DNA of 64,000 nt from Gammaproteobacteria bacterium. Lineage in GTDB: Bacteria > Pseudomonadota > Gammaproteobacteria > Steroidobacterales > Foliamicaceae. The notes under the pieces are model-generated. The model made no database searches, was not told where the DNA came from, and saw nothing but the letters and a program-made list of their open reading frames with translations. The stretch lies in the NCBI GenBank assembly GCA_011523505.1, contig WTGP01000019.1:76523-140522 (forward strand), read 5' to 3'. The position numbers and the translations under genes are program-made. Numbering within the stretch: the first letter of the stretch is position 1; each line of letters begins with the position of its first letter. This document shows positions 29,153-38,667 of the stretch, in pieces.

Positions 29153-30259
29153 CTAGCGGGCGAGATAACGTCGATCGGAACGAATGGCCATGAGGATACC
29201 GAAGCCGGCCAGGAAAGTCACATTTGCGCTTCCGGCAACGCTGACCAGCGGCAGCGGCAATCCTACCACCGGCAAGAGCCCGGTCGTCATGGCCGCGTTC
29301 AGGGCAAAGCTGAAGAAGAATCCCAGCGCCAGGCTGGCGGCCACGATGCGGGAGTAGCGCCATTGCGCGGCGAATGCGATCTGCAACATGCGCACCGTAA
29401 TGGCGATGAACAGCAGCATCGCGACGACGACGCCCACAAATCCGAATTCCTCGCTGATTACCGCGAATATGAAGTCCGTCGTCGGTTCGGGGAGAAACCC
29501 GAACTGCGCCTGGCTGCTCTGCATGAAGCCCTTGCCGAAAGCGCCGCCGGAACCGATGGCGATCTTCGATTGAATGATGTGGTAGCCGGCTCCCAGCGGA
29601 TCGGACTCCGGATTCAGCACGCTCAGAATCCTCTGGCGCTGATAGTCACGCAGACTCACCCACAGCGCCGGAATCGCCAGCACGCCCACCGCCGCCCCGC
29701 CGTAAATGAACTTGCGGTTCAGGCCGGACAGCAGCAGGGCGATGAAACCGAAACAGCCGATCACGACGGTGGTTCCCAGGTCGGGCTGACGACTGACCAG
29801 GACGGCCGGCGCAACAATCAGCAGCAGGACCGCAAGGGTCTTCATGAAGCCGGGACGTTCCCGCGAGCCATGGAACAGGCAGGCCACCATCAGCGGAACC
29901 GCCAGCTTGGCGAATTCGGACGGCTGAAAGCGGATCCCAAGATCAAGCCAGCGGCGGGCCCCGCCGCCTTCGTCACCGATCACCAGCACCAGGGCCAGCA
30001 GGACCACTACCGCGCCGTATGCCCAGGGCGTGGCACGGATCATGAATCGAGGGCTGATCTGGGCGAGAACAAGCATCAGCCCGAGCCCGATCACCAGGCG
30101 CGAAGCCTGAAAAAGCACGACATCGCCGCTGCCGCCGGAGGCGCTGTACAGAACGGCCAGCCCGCCAGCAATCAGCAGCATGACCCAGACAAGCAGCCAG
30201 CCGTCCAGCTTCAGGTGCTGCAGCACCCCCATGCCCTGCTGAGCCACCGGCAAGTTCAT
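29153..30259 (-). CDS. rodA: Rod-shape SEDS glycosyltransferase RodA
   Basis: RodA polymerises glycan strands for cell elongation together with PBP2. The 368-residue polytopic protein has the SEDS features: about ten membrane helices, DEGGGARRWLDLGIRFQPSE (the FtsW/RodA loop with the catalytic Asp region), and a late PTTDFIFAVISEEFGF segment. Length matches E. coli RodA (370). Its start overlaps the mrdA stop by ATGA, which fits the RodA-PBP2 complex. Confidence 0.96.
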   Translation of the reverse strand: MNLPVAQQGMGVLQHLKLDGWLLVWVMLLIAGGLAVLYSASGGSGDVVLFQASRLVIGLGLMLVLAQISPRFMIRATPWAYGAVVVLLALVLVIGDEGGGARRWLDLGIRFQPSEFAKLAVPLMVACLFHGSRERPGFMKTLAVLLLIVAPAVLVSRQPDLGTTVVIGCFGFIALLLSGLNRKFIYGGAAVGVLAIPALWVSLRDYQRQRILSVLNPESDPLGAGYHIIQSKIAIGSGGAFGKGFMQSSQAQFGFLPEPTTDFIFAVISEEFGFVGVVVAMLLFIAITVRMLQIAFAAQWRYSRIVAASLALGFFFSFALNAAMTTGLLPVVGLPLPLVSVAGSANVTFLAGFGILMAIRSDRRYLAR

Positions 30260-32136
30260 TGCGCGCGGGCTACCAGGTCCGGCGGAGCATTGCCCGCCAG
30301 GTAGGTCTCGAGGAGGCGGCTGGCCACTTCGGCGGCGGGTCCGGAGCCCGAACCGCCGTTCTCCACGATCACGGCTATCGCGATAACGGGATCGTGGACC
30401 GGCGCGAAGGCCACGAACAGCGAATGGTCCCGGAAGCGCTCCTCGACTTCTTCGGGCATCTCCTCGTCGTCCTGCGGCATCGCCCGTACCTGCGAGGTTC
30501 CGGTCTTGCCCGCGATCCGGAAGTCAAGCCGCGCGCCGGTTGTCCTGGCGGTTCCGCGCGGGCCGTGAACGACGGCAACCATGGAATCGACGACCGTGCG
30601 CCAGTGTTCCTCCGCTTCCGGAGCGAGCGTGCCGGTCTGCACCGGCGGCATCCGCACCAGGTTGCCGCTTGCCGGATCGCGGATGGCCTCCACCAGCCGC
30701 GGCCTGTAGCGCCGCCCCCGCATCGCGAGCTGCGCGACCGCCTGCGCGAGCTGCAGGGGCGTCACCGTCAGGTAGCCCTGTCCAATGCCCGCCACGACGG
30801 TGTCGCCCGGAAACCAGGGTTGCTGTGCTGGATCGCTGAAATTGGCGCGTTTCCAGGCCCTGGAGGGCACGATTCCGGCTCGTTCGCCGGCCACGTCCAG
30901 ACCGGTCGGCGTGCCGAAGCCGAATTGAACGAGACTGTCGTGCAGACCTTCAACGTTCATGTCGCGCGCCAGTTGGTAGAAGTAAACGTCGCAAGACTGC
31001 TCGATGGCGTCGTGAAGGCTCATCGCGCCATGACCTTCCCGTTTCCAGTCCCGAAAGGACCGCCGGCTGCCGGGCAACCGGAAACTGCCCCAGCAATTGA
31101 TGGTGTGGTCCGGCTCGCGATGCCCGGCCGTCAGGGCGGAGAACGCCAGCATCGGCTTGATGGTCGAGCCCGGAGGATAGGTTCCGCGCACTGCCCGGTT
31201 GAACATGGGCCGGTCGGTATTGCGGTTCAGTTCGGCAAAGGAGTCGCTGTCCATGCCGGCAACGAAATCGTTGGGGTCGAAAGCCGGGCTGCTGACCAGG
31301 ACCAGCACGCCGCCGTCCCTGGGATCGATTGCGACCACCGCGCCCCGGCGCGAATCCATGACGGCATACGCCTCCGCCTGAAGGTTTCTGTCCAGCGCCA
31401 GCAGCAGGTCGGCCCCCGGTTCGGGCTCCAGCTCGCGGGTGCGCGAAAGCGGACGCCCGTAAGCGTTGGTAACGACCCGCTCGCTGCCCGCACTACCGCG
31501 CAGATAGTCCTCGTAACTCCCCTCCACGCCGGTCTTGCCGAGATGGGAAATCCCGGCGTACTCCTCCGGCTCCAGGCGTTCCTTGTCCTCGGCGCTTACC
31601 GCGGTCACGTAGCCCAGTCCGTGAGCGCCGGCCTCGCCCAGCGGGTATTCCCTGAGCAGCAGCCCCTCGATGTCCACGCCGGCGAACCGGTGGCGCACAA
31701 CCGCAAACCTGGCGACCAGCTCGTCGCTCAGGCGGGTCCGTATCGGAATGGCTTCGAAGGGCTGTGAACGTCGTGAGGATTCAATCAGCTCGGGCTGGGT
31801 GTTCGCATCGAGGATGCCGGAATGCGCCAGGCGCTCCAGCGTGCCGGCCAGGTCGTCGACCTGTTCCGGCACCAGGGTCAGGCGGAATCCGGCCCGGTTG
31901 GCCACGATGACTTCCCCGTTGCGGTCGAGGATGACGCCGCGCCGCGGCGCCACCTTGCGGCCCTGCACCTGGTTGCCCAGGGCCTGTCCGGCGTAATAGC
32001 CGTGCTGGATCAATTGCAGATAGCTCAGTCGGGCCAGCAGCACGCACGTCAGGAGCCCCAGCAGAAAAACCATGTAGGTGGCCCGCCGGACGAGCGTGCC
32101 CGGCTCCACGTGCTGGCTTGCCGGCCGGGTCGCCAT
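30256..32136 (-). CDS. mrdA: Penicillin-binding protein 2 (elongasome transpeptidase)
   Basis: A class B PBP of 626 residues that crosslinks lateral-wall peptidoglycan with RodA. One membrane helix (about 19-38) precedes the pedestal domain (RRGVILDRNGEVIVANR). The transpeptidase motifs are STIK (Ser324-Lys327), SCD (381-383, the SxD form usual in PBP2) and KTG (544-546). It is joined to rodA downstream (ATGA) and follows mreD by 6 bp, the standard mre-mrd order. Confidence 0.97.
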   Translation of the reverse strand: MATRPASQHVEPGTLVRRATYMVFLLGLLTCVLLARLSYLQLIQHGYYAGQALGNQVQGRKVAPRRGVILDRNGEVIVANRAGFRLTLVPEQVDDLAGTLERLAHSGILDANTQPELIESSRRSQPFEAIPIRTRLSDELVARFAVVRHRFAGVDIEGLLLREYPLGEAGAHGLGYVTAVSAEDKERLEPEEYAGISHLGKTGVEGSYEDYLRGSAGSERVVTNAYGRPLSRTRELEPEPGADLLLALDRNLQAEAYAVMDSRRGAVVAIDPRDGGVLVLVSSPAFDPNDFVAGMDSDSFAELNRNTDRPMFNRAVRGTYPPGSTIKPMLAFSALTAGHREPDHTINCWGSFRLPGSRRSFRDWKREGHGAMSLHDAIEQSCDVYFYQLARDMNVEGLHDSLVQFGFGTPTGLDVAGERAGIVPSRAWKRANFSDPAQQPWFPGDTVVAGIGQGYLTVTPLQLAQAVAQLAMRGRRYRPRLVEAIRDPASGNLVRMPPVQTGTLAPEAEEHWRTVVDSMVAVVHGPRGTARTTGARLDFRIAGKTGTSQVRAMPQDDEEMPEEVEERFRDHSLFVAFAPVHDPVIAIAVIVENGGSGSGPAAEVASRLLETYLAGNAPPDLVARAQ

Positions 32137-32142
32137 GCGCGA

Positions 32143-32598
32143 TCAGATCCTGACGAACAGGAACGCGATCAGGATCAGCACGCCCCCGGTCATCAGGCTG
32201 CTTGCAAGCCCGGCCCAGGAGCCGGCGTAATCGAACCAGCCCCCGATCAGCGCCACCACGCCCAGGTACGCCGTCATCATCAGCATCGCCAGGAGAAACC
32301 TGAGCCAGGGAGGCGAGGAAACGACCCAGTGGCGCATATTGGCGGCAAGAAAAACCAGCACGGTGGCCGCCAGGGCGTGCAGACCCAGAGGCGAGCCCAC
32401 CAGCAGGTCCTGAAGCAGTCCGGCGACGGCCGCTACCGCAAGCCGCGCGTCCTCGGGAGCGACAATGACCAGCCAGATCAGCGCGACGGCCAGCCAGGGA
32501 GGCTGCCACAGCCCCACGAGCTGCGGCAGCGGCACGACGCTGATCAGCAAGGCCGCGCCTACCAGCGCGTAATTCCGCGCAACCGCGCCTTCCGTCAT
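32143..32598 (-). CDS. mreD: Rod-shape-determining protein MreD
   Basis: A 151-residue integral membrane protein with about five hydrophobic helices, between mreC and mrdA. The segment GLLQDLLVGSPLGLHAL is the conserved MreD motif. It is the membrane partner of MreC in the elongasome. Its start overlaps the mreC stop (ATGA). Confidence 0.94.
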   Translation of the reverse strand: MTEGAVARNYALVGAALLISVVPLPQLVGLWQPPWLAVALIWLVIVAPEDARLAVAAVAGLLQDLLVGSPLGLHALAATVLVFLAANMRHWVVSSPPWLRFLLAMLMMTAYLGVVALIGGWFDYAGSWAGLASSLMTGGVLILIAFLFVRI

Positions 32599-33512
32599 GA
32601 TCCTGCCGCGGCGGCGGGCGAGTCCCCGTTGACCGGTCCCGGTTCTGCGCCCGGCGGCGGCGGTTCCGAACGCAGCAACAATACCTGGCGGGGATTTTCG
32701 AGGTTGGCCGAGGGCGACACGAACGCCTCCAGGAAAGCCTCGCCCGAAGAGTTGCGCACATCCTCCACCACGCCGACCCTCAATCCCGCAGGGAACAGGC
32801 CGCCGGTGCCGGAGCTGACCACGGTATCGCCCTGGATCACGTCGGCATGGGCCGGCACGAAGGGCAGCAGCAGGCGATGGTCCCTGCGGCCGGTGCCCAG
32901 GGCGATGGCCTGCAGTCCCGTGCGCTCGAACATCACGTTCAGGGCGTGATTGGCGTCGCTGATCAGCAGCGCCTCCGAAGTAACGAGGTAATCGCGGGTC
33001 ACCTGGCCGACCACCCCGCCGGAATCGACGACCGGCTGACCGATAAACGCGCCCTGCCGGCTGCCCTTGTTCAGCGTCACGCGGTGGCGGGAGGGATCCG
33101 GATTTCCGGGCAGGGTCTCGGCGGTCAGATTGTTCGAACCGAGCTGGGCGTTGAGCGCGTGCAACGATCGCAGTTCTTCATTCTCGGATTTCAGCGCCGA
33201 CATCTGCTGCAGGTCCACGTCCTGGAGCAACAGACGCGTACGCAGTTCCTGGTTTTCGCGCATCAGGGACGACTGTTCGCGGAAATAGCCCTGAACCCCG
33301 CGAAAGCCTCCGGAAACGAGGCGCACGGTCGCCTGAACCGGCACAAGCATCAATTCACCGATCCCGCGCACCTTCTGGACGGCGGGAAAGTTCGCTTCGA
33401 CGACCAGCAGGCCGAAACTCAAAAGGCAGATCAGCAGGCACTCGCACGCACGGCTCGGTCCTTTTCGCCTGCGAAAGCGATCCGCCCTGAGCGTTGCGGT
33501 CCACCGGTTCAC
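32595..33512 (-). CDS. mreC: Rod-shape-determining protein MreC
   Basis: MreC activates the PBP2-RodA synthase. The 305-residue protein has a basic N-tail, one membrane helix (about 24-42), a coiled coil (about 80-115, MRENQELRTRLLLQDVDLQ), and two beta-barrel domains containing VVDSGGVVGQV and DTVVSSGTGGLFPAGLRVG. The tail is Pro/Gly rich. The gene follows mreB by 21 bp. Confidence 0.96.
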   Translation of the reverse strand: MNRWTATLRADRFRRRKGPSRACECLLICLLSFGLLVVEANFPAVQKVRGIGELMLVPVQATVRLVSGGFRGVQGYFREQSSLMRENQELRTRLLLQDVDLQQMSALKSENEELRSLHALNAQLGSNNLTAETLPGNPDPSRHRVTLNKGSRQGAFIGQPVVDSGGVVGQVTRDYLVTSEALLISDANHALNVMFERTGLQAIALGTGRRDHRLLLPFVPAHADVIQGDTVVSSGTGGLFPAGLRVGVVEDVRNSSGEAFLEAFVSPSANLENPRQVLLLRSEPPPPGAEPGPVNGDSPAAAAGS

Positions 33513-33533
33513 GGCGCTATCCCATCTGACCCC

Positions 33534-34601
33534 TCAGTCCCACCGCGGGCCGGCGATCTCGCTGGCGAAACGCACCGTTCCCTGGGTCTCCACCAGGTGT
33601 CCGCAACCGCGCACCACGCAGGTCAGCGGATCTTCGGCCACGAAGGCGGGCACCGCGGCGCGTTCCCGGATAAGCGAATCCAGCTTCGGCAGCAGCGCGC
33701 CGCCGCCGGCCAGCACCAGGCCGCGCTGGCTGATGTCGGCGCCCAGCTCCGGCGGGGTATGCGAGAGGACGTCCAGCACCGCCTGGACGATTTCCTCCAG
33801 GGTGTCGTTCAGGGCGTCGCGCACCTCGTTGCTGTTCAGCGTGAACTGGGAGTGCAGGCCGCGCGAAAGACTGCGTCCGTGCAGCTTGATCTCGCTGATT
33901 TCCTCGCCCGGATAGGCGCTGGCCACCTCGCGCTTGATCACTTCGGCCTGGCTGGGTCCGATCGACATGCCGTGGTTGCGGCGCACGTACTGCACGATGG
34001 CGTCGTCCATCCGGGTTCCGCCGGCCTTGACGGAGCGCGCGTAGACCACGCTTGACATCGACAGGACCGCGACTTCGGAGGTGCCGCCCCCGATGTCCAC
34101 CACCATGTTGCCGCAGGGCCGGTGCACCGGCAGACCCGCGCCGATGGCCGCGACGATGGGCTCGTCCACTACGAACACCTCGCGCGCGCCCGCGTCCCGG
34201 GCCGATTCCTCGATGGCCCGGCGATCCACCGGCGTGGCGCCGTGCGGGACGCAGATCACCAGGCGCCGGACGGCCGGGCGAAAGAAGCCCAGGCCCAGGG
34301 CCTTGATGATGAAGTGCTTGAGCATTTGCTCGGCGACTTCGTAGTTGGCGATCACGCCATCCTTCAGGGGCTTGACGATCTGCAGATCGCGCGGGGTGCG
34401 CCCCAGCATTCCGAACGCTTCCGCGCCGATGGCCAGCACGCCGTCCGAACCGACATCGGCGCCGCGGCGAAGCGCGACGACGGAAGGTTCGTTCAGGACG
34501 ATCCCCCGCCCGCAGACGTAAACAAGGGTGTTGGCGGTGCCCAGATCTATGGCCAGATCCACGGCCAGCCGCTCAATGAAACCACGGACAAAATTGCTCA
34601 T
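33534..34601 (-). CDS. mreB: Rod-shape-determining actin homologue MreB
   Basis: MreB polymerises under the inner membrane and guides lateral wall synthesis. The 355-residue protein shows the actin-fold nucleotide motifs AIDLGTANTLVYV (phosphate 1), VVDIGGGTSEVAVLS (phosphate 2) and LAGGGALLPKLD (adenosine). The short hydrophobic/basic N-tail before the first strand is a likely membrane anchor. It is the first gene of the long minus-strand shape operon, divergent from gatC. Confidence 0.97.
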   Translation of the reverse strand: MSNFVRGFIERLAVDLAIDLGTANTLVYVCGRGIVLNEPSVVALRRGADVGSDGVLAIGAEAFGMLGRTPRDLQIVKPLKDGVIANYEVAEQMLKHFIIKALGLGFFRPAVRRLVICVPHGATPVDRRAIEESARDAGAREVFVVDEPIVAAIGAGLPVHRPCGNMVVDIGGGTSEVAVLSMSSVVYARSVKAGGTRMDDAIVQYVRRNHGMSIGPSQAEVIKREVASAYPGEEISEIKLHGRSLSRGLHSQFTLNSNEVRDALNDTLEEIVQAVLDVLSHTPPELGADISQRGLVLAGGGALLPKLDSLIRERAAVPAFVAEDPLTCVVRGCGHLVETQGTVRFASEIAGPRWD

Positions 34602-34648
34602 CGGCGCAGCACATCCCTGGGAGCGGTCACTCCCTTGAAATCGCGCAA

Positions 34649-34657
34649 ATCATAGCA
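34649..34657 (-). promoter_or_regulatory. Putative extended -10 promoter for mreB operon
   Basis: On the minus strand this reads TGCTATGAT, an extended -10 (TGn plus TATGAT), about 48 bases before the mreB ATG. No good -35 hexamer is visible, which is acceptable for extended -10 promoters. Between it and the gene lies a short inverted repeat GGGAGTGACCGCTCCC (34619-34634), which may form a 5'-UTR hairpin. Confidence 0.4.
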
Positions 34658-34693
34658 GATCAAGCAAAACAGCCCTATAGTATTCGCCACAAA

Positions 34694-35020
34694 ATGAACA
34701 ACCTCCAGACACCCAGGGACCCTGAGCCGGCCGGAGATTTCTCCGACGAGGAACTGCTGCGCGTGGCGCGGTTGACCCGCCTTGCGCTGGAGGAAGGCGA
34801 GAAGGAAGAGCTGGTCGGCACCCTGCGCCGGATCATCGGTTTCGTGCAGGTATTGCAGCAACTCGACACAGGGGGCGTGGAGCCCATGGTGCATCCGCTG
34901 GATCTCGTGCTCCCCCTGCGCGCCGACGAAGTGACGGAGACCGACGTGCGCGCGGACGCCCAGGCCTGTGCGCCGGATGTCGTGGACGGCCTGTACCGCG
35001 TGCCGAAAGTCATCGAATAG
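34694..35020 (+). CDS. gatC: Asp-tRNA(Asn)/Glu-tRNA(Gln) amidotransferase subunit C
   Basis: A 108-residue GatC, the small scaffold of the GatCAB complex. It shows LRVARLTRLALEEGEKE, IIGFVQVLQQLDT and the C-terminal VDGLYRVPKVIE. GatCAB converts misacylated Glu-tRNA(Gln) and Asp-tRNA(Asn) to the correct amide forms. It is first of the gatC-gatA-gatB operon and divergent from mreB, a neighbourhood common in gammaproteobacteria. The start ATG lies about 13 bases after TATAGT (34676-34681), which is too close to be its promoter. Confidence 0.96.
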   Translation: MNNLQTPRDPEPAGDFSDEELLRVARLTRLALEEGEKEELVGTLRRIIGFVQVLQQLDTGGVEPMVHPLDLVLPLRADEVTETDVRADAQACAPDVVDGLYRVPKVIE

Positions 35021-35035
35021 CCGGAACGGACCTTC

Positions 35036-36514
35036 ATGATCGACTTTTCCCTGAGCGGTCTTCGACGCGCCCTGGACTCGGGCGACATCGGCAGCGTCGA
35101 ACTCACGCAGGCATGCCTGGACCGCATAGAGGAACGGAACCCCGAGCTGAACGCGTTCCTGACCGTGTGCGGCGAATCGGCGCTCGACGGGGCGCGCCGG
35201 GCCGATGCCGGCCGCGCGAACGGCGGGGCCCTGGCGGGGATACCCATAGCCCACAAGGACATATTCTGCACCCGGGGCGTGCGCACCACGGCCGGTTCGG
35301 GGATTCTGGACAACTTCGTTCCGCCCTACGACGCCACCGTCGTGGAACGGCTGGCGGAAGCCGGCGCGTTGCTGATCGGCAAGACCAACATGGACGAATT
35401 CGCGATGGGCTCGTCCAACGAGACGAGCTACGCCGGTCCGGTGCGCAATCCCTGGAACCTTTCCCGCTCGCCCGGAGGCTCGTCGGGCGGATCGGCCGCC
35501 GCCGTGGCCGCCGGCCTGGTTCCGGCGGCGACCGGCACGGACACGGGCGGGTCGGTGCGCCAGCCGGCGGCCCTGTGCGGGCTGACCGGCTTCCGGCCCA
35601 GCTACGGGCGGGTGTCGCGCTACGGAATGATCGCGTTCGCCTCCAGCCTGGACCAGGCCGGCTCGATTACGCGCACGGCCGAGGACGCGGCCATGCTGCT
35701 GGACAGCATGGCCGGCCACGATCCGCGCGACTCGACCTGCGCGGAGCGCGGCGGCGAGGACTATTCGGGCCCCCTGCAGGGCCTGAAGGGCAAGGCCCTC
35801 GAGGGCGTGCGCGTGGGCGTCGTCAGGGAGTTCATGGACGAGGGGCTGGACGCCCGCTGCCGGCAGGTGTTCGTGGACAACATGGATACGCTGCGCGGCC
35901 TGGGGGCGGTCATCAGCGAAGTTTCGCTGCCGCGGCTGCCGCTCTCGGTTCCGGTCTATTACGTCGTAGCGCCCGCCGAATGCTCGTCCAACCTGTCGCG
36001 CTTCGACGGCGTGCGATTCGGTCTGCGCGAAGCGGGCGCCGACAGTCTGGAGGAGCTGTATACGAGGACCCGCCGGGCCGGCTTCGGCGAGGAGGTCCGG
36101 CGCCGCATACTGGTGGGCGGCTGGGTGCTGTCCAAGGGTTATTTCGACGCCTATTACCTTCAGGCCCAGCGCGTGCGCCGGCTGGTCGCGGCCGATTTCA
36201 GCGAGGCCTTCGAAACGGTGGACCTGCTGGCGGGACCGACCGCGCCCGCTCCGGCCTTCGGGATCGGCGAGAAAATCGACGACCCGATCCAGATGTACTT
36301 GAACGATGTCTATACCATCGGCGCCAGCCTGGCCGGAATCCCCGCCATTTCGATTCCCGCCGGTACGGTGGACGGGCTGCCGGTGGGATTGCAGCTCATG
36401 GGCCGGCCGTTTGCCGAAACGGACGTGTTGCGCGCCGCGCACGCCTACCAGCTGGAGACCGACTGGCACCGTCTGTGGCCGCCCGGCATGTCGGCGCCCG
36501 TCGGCTCGGCCTGA
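35036..36514 (+). CDS. gatA: Asp-tRNA(Asn)/Glu-tRNA(Gln) amidotransferase subunit A
   Basis: GatA releases ammonia from glutamine for the transamidation. The 492-residue amidase-signature protein contains the catalytic Lys in IPIAHKDIFC, the Ser-Ser-Lys triad region SRSPGGSSGGSAAAVAAG, and TDTGGSVRQPAALCG. Length is typical (about 485). It follows gatC by 15 bp and precedes gatB by 14 bp. Confidence 0.97.
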   Translation: MIDFSLSGLRRALDSGDIGSVELTQACLDRIEERNPELNAFLTVCGESALDGARRADAGRANGGALAGIPIAHKDIFCTRGVRTTAGSGILDNFVPPYDATVVERLAEAGALLIGKTNMDEFAMGSSNETSYAGPVRNPWNLSRSPGGSSGGSAAAVAAGLVPAATGTDTGGSVRQPAALCGLTGFRPSYGRVSRYGMIAFASSLDQAGSITRTAEDAAMLLDSMAGHDPRDSTCAERGGEDYSGPLQGLKGKALEGVRVGVVREFMDEGLDARCRQVFVDNMDTLRGLGAVISEVSLPRLPLSVPVYYVVAPAECSSNLSRFDGVRFGLREAGADSLEELYTRTRRAGFGEEVRRRILVGGWVLSKGYFDAYYLQAQRVRRLVAADFSEAFETVDLLAGPTAPAPAFGIGEKIDDPIQMYLNDVYTIGASLAGIPAISIPAGTVDGLPVGLQLMGRPFAETDVLRAAHAYQLETDWHRLWPPGMSAPVGSA

Positions 36515-36528
36515 CGGAGGATCGCGCG

Positions 36529-37956
36529 ATGGAATTCGACGTGGTCATCGGGCTGGAAATACACGTCCAGCTCGCCACGCGCAGCAAGATGTTCTCGGGC
36601 GCATCGACGGTGTTCGGGGCCAGCCCCAACACCCAGGCCTGCCTGGTGGACCTCGGCTTTCCGGGCACGCTGCCGGTCGCGAACCGCGAGGCCGTGGCCA
36701 TGGCCGCCCGGTTCGGACTGGCGACGGGCGGCGAGGTTGCGCGCCGTTCGGTGTTTGCGCGCAAGAACTACTTCTATCCGGACCTGCCCAAGGGCTACCA
36801 GATTTCGCAGTTCGAGCTGCCCATCGTGAGCGGCGGCTCGGTGGAGGTGGCCGTTCCCGGCTCGCCCTCCCGGCAGATCGAACTGACCCGCGCGCATCTC
36901 GAGGAGGATGCCGGAAAGTCCCTGCACGACGCCATGCCCAACGCCACCGGCGTGGACCTGAACCGGGCGGGCGCGCCGCTACTCGAGATCGTGACCGAGC
37001 CGCAACTGCGATCTCCGGAGGAGGCCTCCGCATGCATGCGCGGCATCCACCAGCTCGTGACCTGGATCGGCATCTCCGACGGCGCGATGCAGGAGGGTTC
37101 GTTGCGCTGCGACGCCAACATCTCGCTCAAGAAGCCCGGGGACACGGAATTGGGGACGCGCACGGAAATCAAGAACCTCAATTCGTTCCGGTTCGTGGAA
37201 CGCGCGCTGCATTCCGAAATCCTGCGCCAGGCCGATGTGCTGCGCGAGGGAGGAACCATCGCGCAGGAGACCCGCCTCTACGACCCGGCCCTGGATACGA
37301 CCCGGCCGATGCGCGACAAGGAGCAGGCCAACGACTATCGCTATTTCCCCGACCCGGACCTGCCGCCGCTGGCGCTGGAGCCGGGCTTTCTGGAGGATTT
37401 GCGCGGGACCCTTCCCGAACTGCCGCGCGAACGCCGCGCCCGGTTCCGGTCCGACTACGGCCTGCCCGACGAAGACGCCTGGCGGCTGTGCGAAAGCCGG
37501 GCCACGGCCGACTATTTCGAGACCGCGGGCAAGGCCTGCGGGGACATGCTGCTGGCGGCGCGCTGGACCAGCGGCGAACTGGCGGGCGCGCTGAACCGCG
37601 ACGGCCTGGACATCGCCGACAGCCGGGTGAGCGCCGCCGACCTGGGATTGTTGCTGTCCCGTCTGCGCGACGGGTCGCTTTCGGGCAAATTGGGCAAGGA
37701 AGTGTTCCAGGCGATGTGGGCCGGCGAAGGGAGCGCCGACGACATCATCAAAATGCGCGGACTTCGCCAGATATCGGATACCGGAGCGCTTGAGGGCGTC
37801 ATCGAAGAAGTCGTGGCGCAACACGCCGAACAGGTCCGGCAGTACCGGGAGGGCAACACCCGGGTCTTCGGTTTCCTGGTCGGCCAGGTGATGCGCGCCA
37901 CCCGGGGCCAGGCCAACCCGCAACTCGTCAATCAGATGCTGCGCGAGCGGCTCTAA
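36529..37956 (+). CDS. gatB: Asp-tRNA(Asn)/Glu-tRNA(Gln) amidotransferase subunit B
   Basis: GatB binds the misacylated tRNA and activates its side chain. The 475-residue protein has the GatB signature VIGLEIHVQLATRSKMFSG, the metal/ATP cradle, LRCDANISL, and a C-terminal YqeY-like tail domain (QVMRATRGQANPQLVNQML). The start was set at the ATG at 36529 by homology, after a GGAGG site. Its presence implies that at least one of AsnRS/GlnRS is bypassed or backed up in this organism. Confidence 0.97.
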   Translation: MEFDVVIGLEIHVQLATRSKMFSGASTVFGASPNTQACLVDLGFPGTLPVANREAVAMAARFGLATGGEVARRSVFARKNYFYPDLPKGYQISQFELPIVSGGSVEVAVPGSPSRQIELTRAHLEEDAGKSLHDAMPNATGVDLNRAGAPLLEIVTEPQLRSPEEASACMRGIHQLVTWIGISDGAMQEGSLRCDANISLKKPGDTELGTRTEIKNLNSFRFVERALHSEILRQADVLREGGTIAQETRLYDPALDTTRPMRDKEQANDYRYFPDPDLPPLALEPGFLEDLRGTLPELPRERRARFRSDYGLPDEDAWRLCESRATADYFETAGKACGDMLLAARWTSGELAGALNRDGLDIADSRVSAADLGLLLSRLRDGSLSGKLGKEVFQAMWAGEGSADDIIKMRGLRQISDTGALEGVIEEVVAQHAEQVRQYREGNTRVFGFLVGQVMRATRGQANPQLVNQMLRERL

Positions 37957-37962
37957 CGGTAG

Positions 37963-38667
37963 ATGAGTACGTCCGCCATCCGTACGCGTGAGCTGACGCG
38001 GACCTACAGGATGGGGACCGATACGGTGGTGGCGCTGTGCGATGTCAGCCTGGCGGTGCGGCCGAACGAGTACCTGGCCGTCACGGGCCCGTCCGGATCG
38101 GGAAAATCGACGCTGATGAACCTGCTCGGCTGCCTGGAGACGCCCACCGCGGGAGACTATTGGCTGAACGGCGTGCACGTGTCGCGCATGAGCGGCCGGG
38201 AGCTGGCCAGGGTGCGCAACCGGCAGGTGGGTTTCGTGTTCCAGACCTTCAATCTGCTGGAGCGCTGCAGCGCCGTGCAGAATGTGGAGGCGCCCCTGAT
38301 CTATGCCCGGATGCGCCGCCGCGAACGCCTGAAGCGGGCGACCGAGGCCCTGGAACGGGTCGGGCTGGCCGACCGCCTTGCGCACCGGCCCAGCCAGCTC
38401 TCGGGAGGGCAGCGGCAAAGAGTGGCGATCGCGCGCGCGCTGGTTACGCGCCCGAGCATCTTGCTGGCGGACGAACCGACGGGTAATCTGGACTCCGCCA
38501 CCGGAGCGGAAGTCCTGACATTGTTCGATTCACTGCACAGCGACGGTCACACGCTGATCGTCGTTACCCACGACGCCGGCATCGCCGCGCGCGCCCAGCG
38601 CAGGATCGAGATGCTGGACGGCAGGATCACGGCCGACACCGGCGCCTCCGGTGAAGCCCGTGCTTGA
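37963..38667 (+). CDS. ABC transporter ATP-binding protein (MacB/LolD-like), no adjacent permease
   Basis: A 234-residue ATPase with Walker A GPSGSGKS (42-49), [12 protein letters not shown] (Q-loop), [15 protein letters not shown] (signature), [11 protein letters not shown] (Walker B) and VVTHDAG. This is the class that drives FtsX/MacB permeases. It starts 6 bp after gatB and overlaps the following adaptor gene by 17 bases. No permease gene follows; the next genes belong to an unrelated group on the opposite strand. The partner permease must be elsewhere or lost. Confidence 0.9.
   Translation: MSTSAIRTRELTRTYRMGTDTVVALCDVSLAVRPNEYLAVTGPSGSGKSTLMNLLGCLETPTAGDYWLNGVHVSRMSGRELARVRNRQVGFVFQTFNLLERCSAVQNVEAPLIYARMRRRERLKRATEALERVGLADRLAHRPSQLSGGQRQRVAIARALVTRPSILLADEPTGNLDSATGAEVLTLFDSLHSDGHTLIVVTHDAGIAARAQRRIEMLDGRITADTGASGEARA

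Noticed and set aside
34635-34681. TTGAAA and TATAGT as a promoter for gatC
   Set aside because: The hexamers are about 35 bases apart and TATAGT is too close to the ATG.
35113-36528. Apparent long N-terminal extension of gatB
   Set aside because: It is the shifted frame of gatA; gatB has its own start at 36529 with the family N-terminus and a ribosome-binding site.
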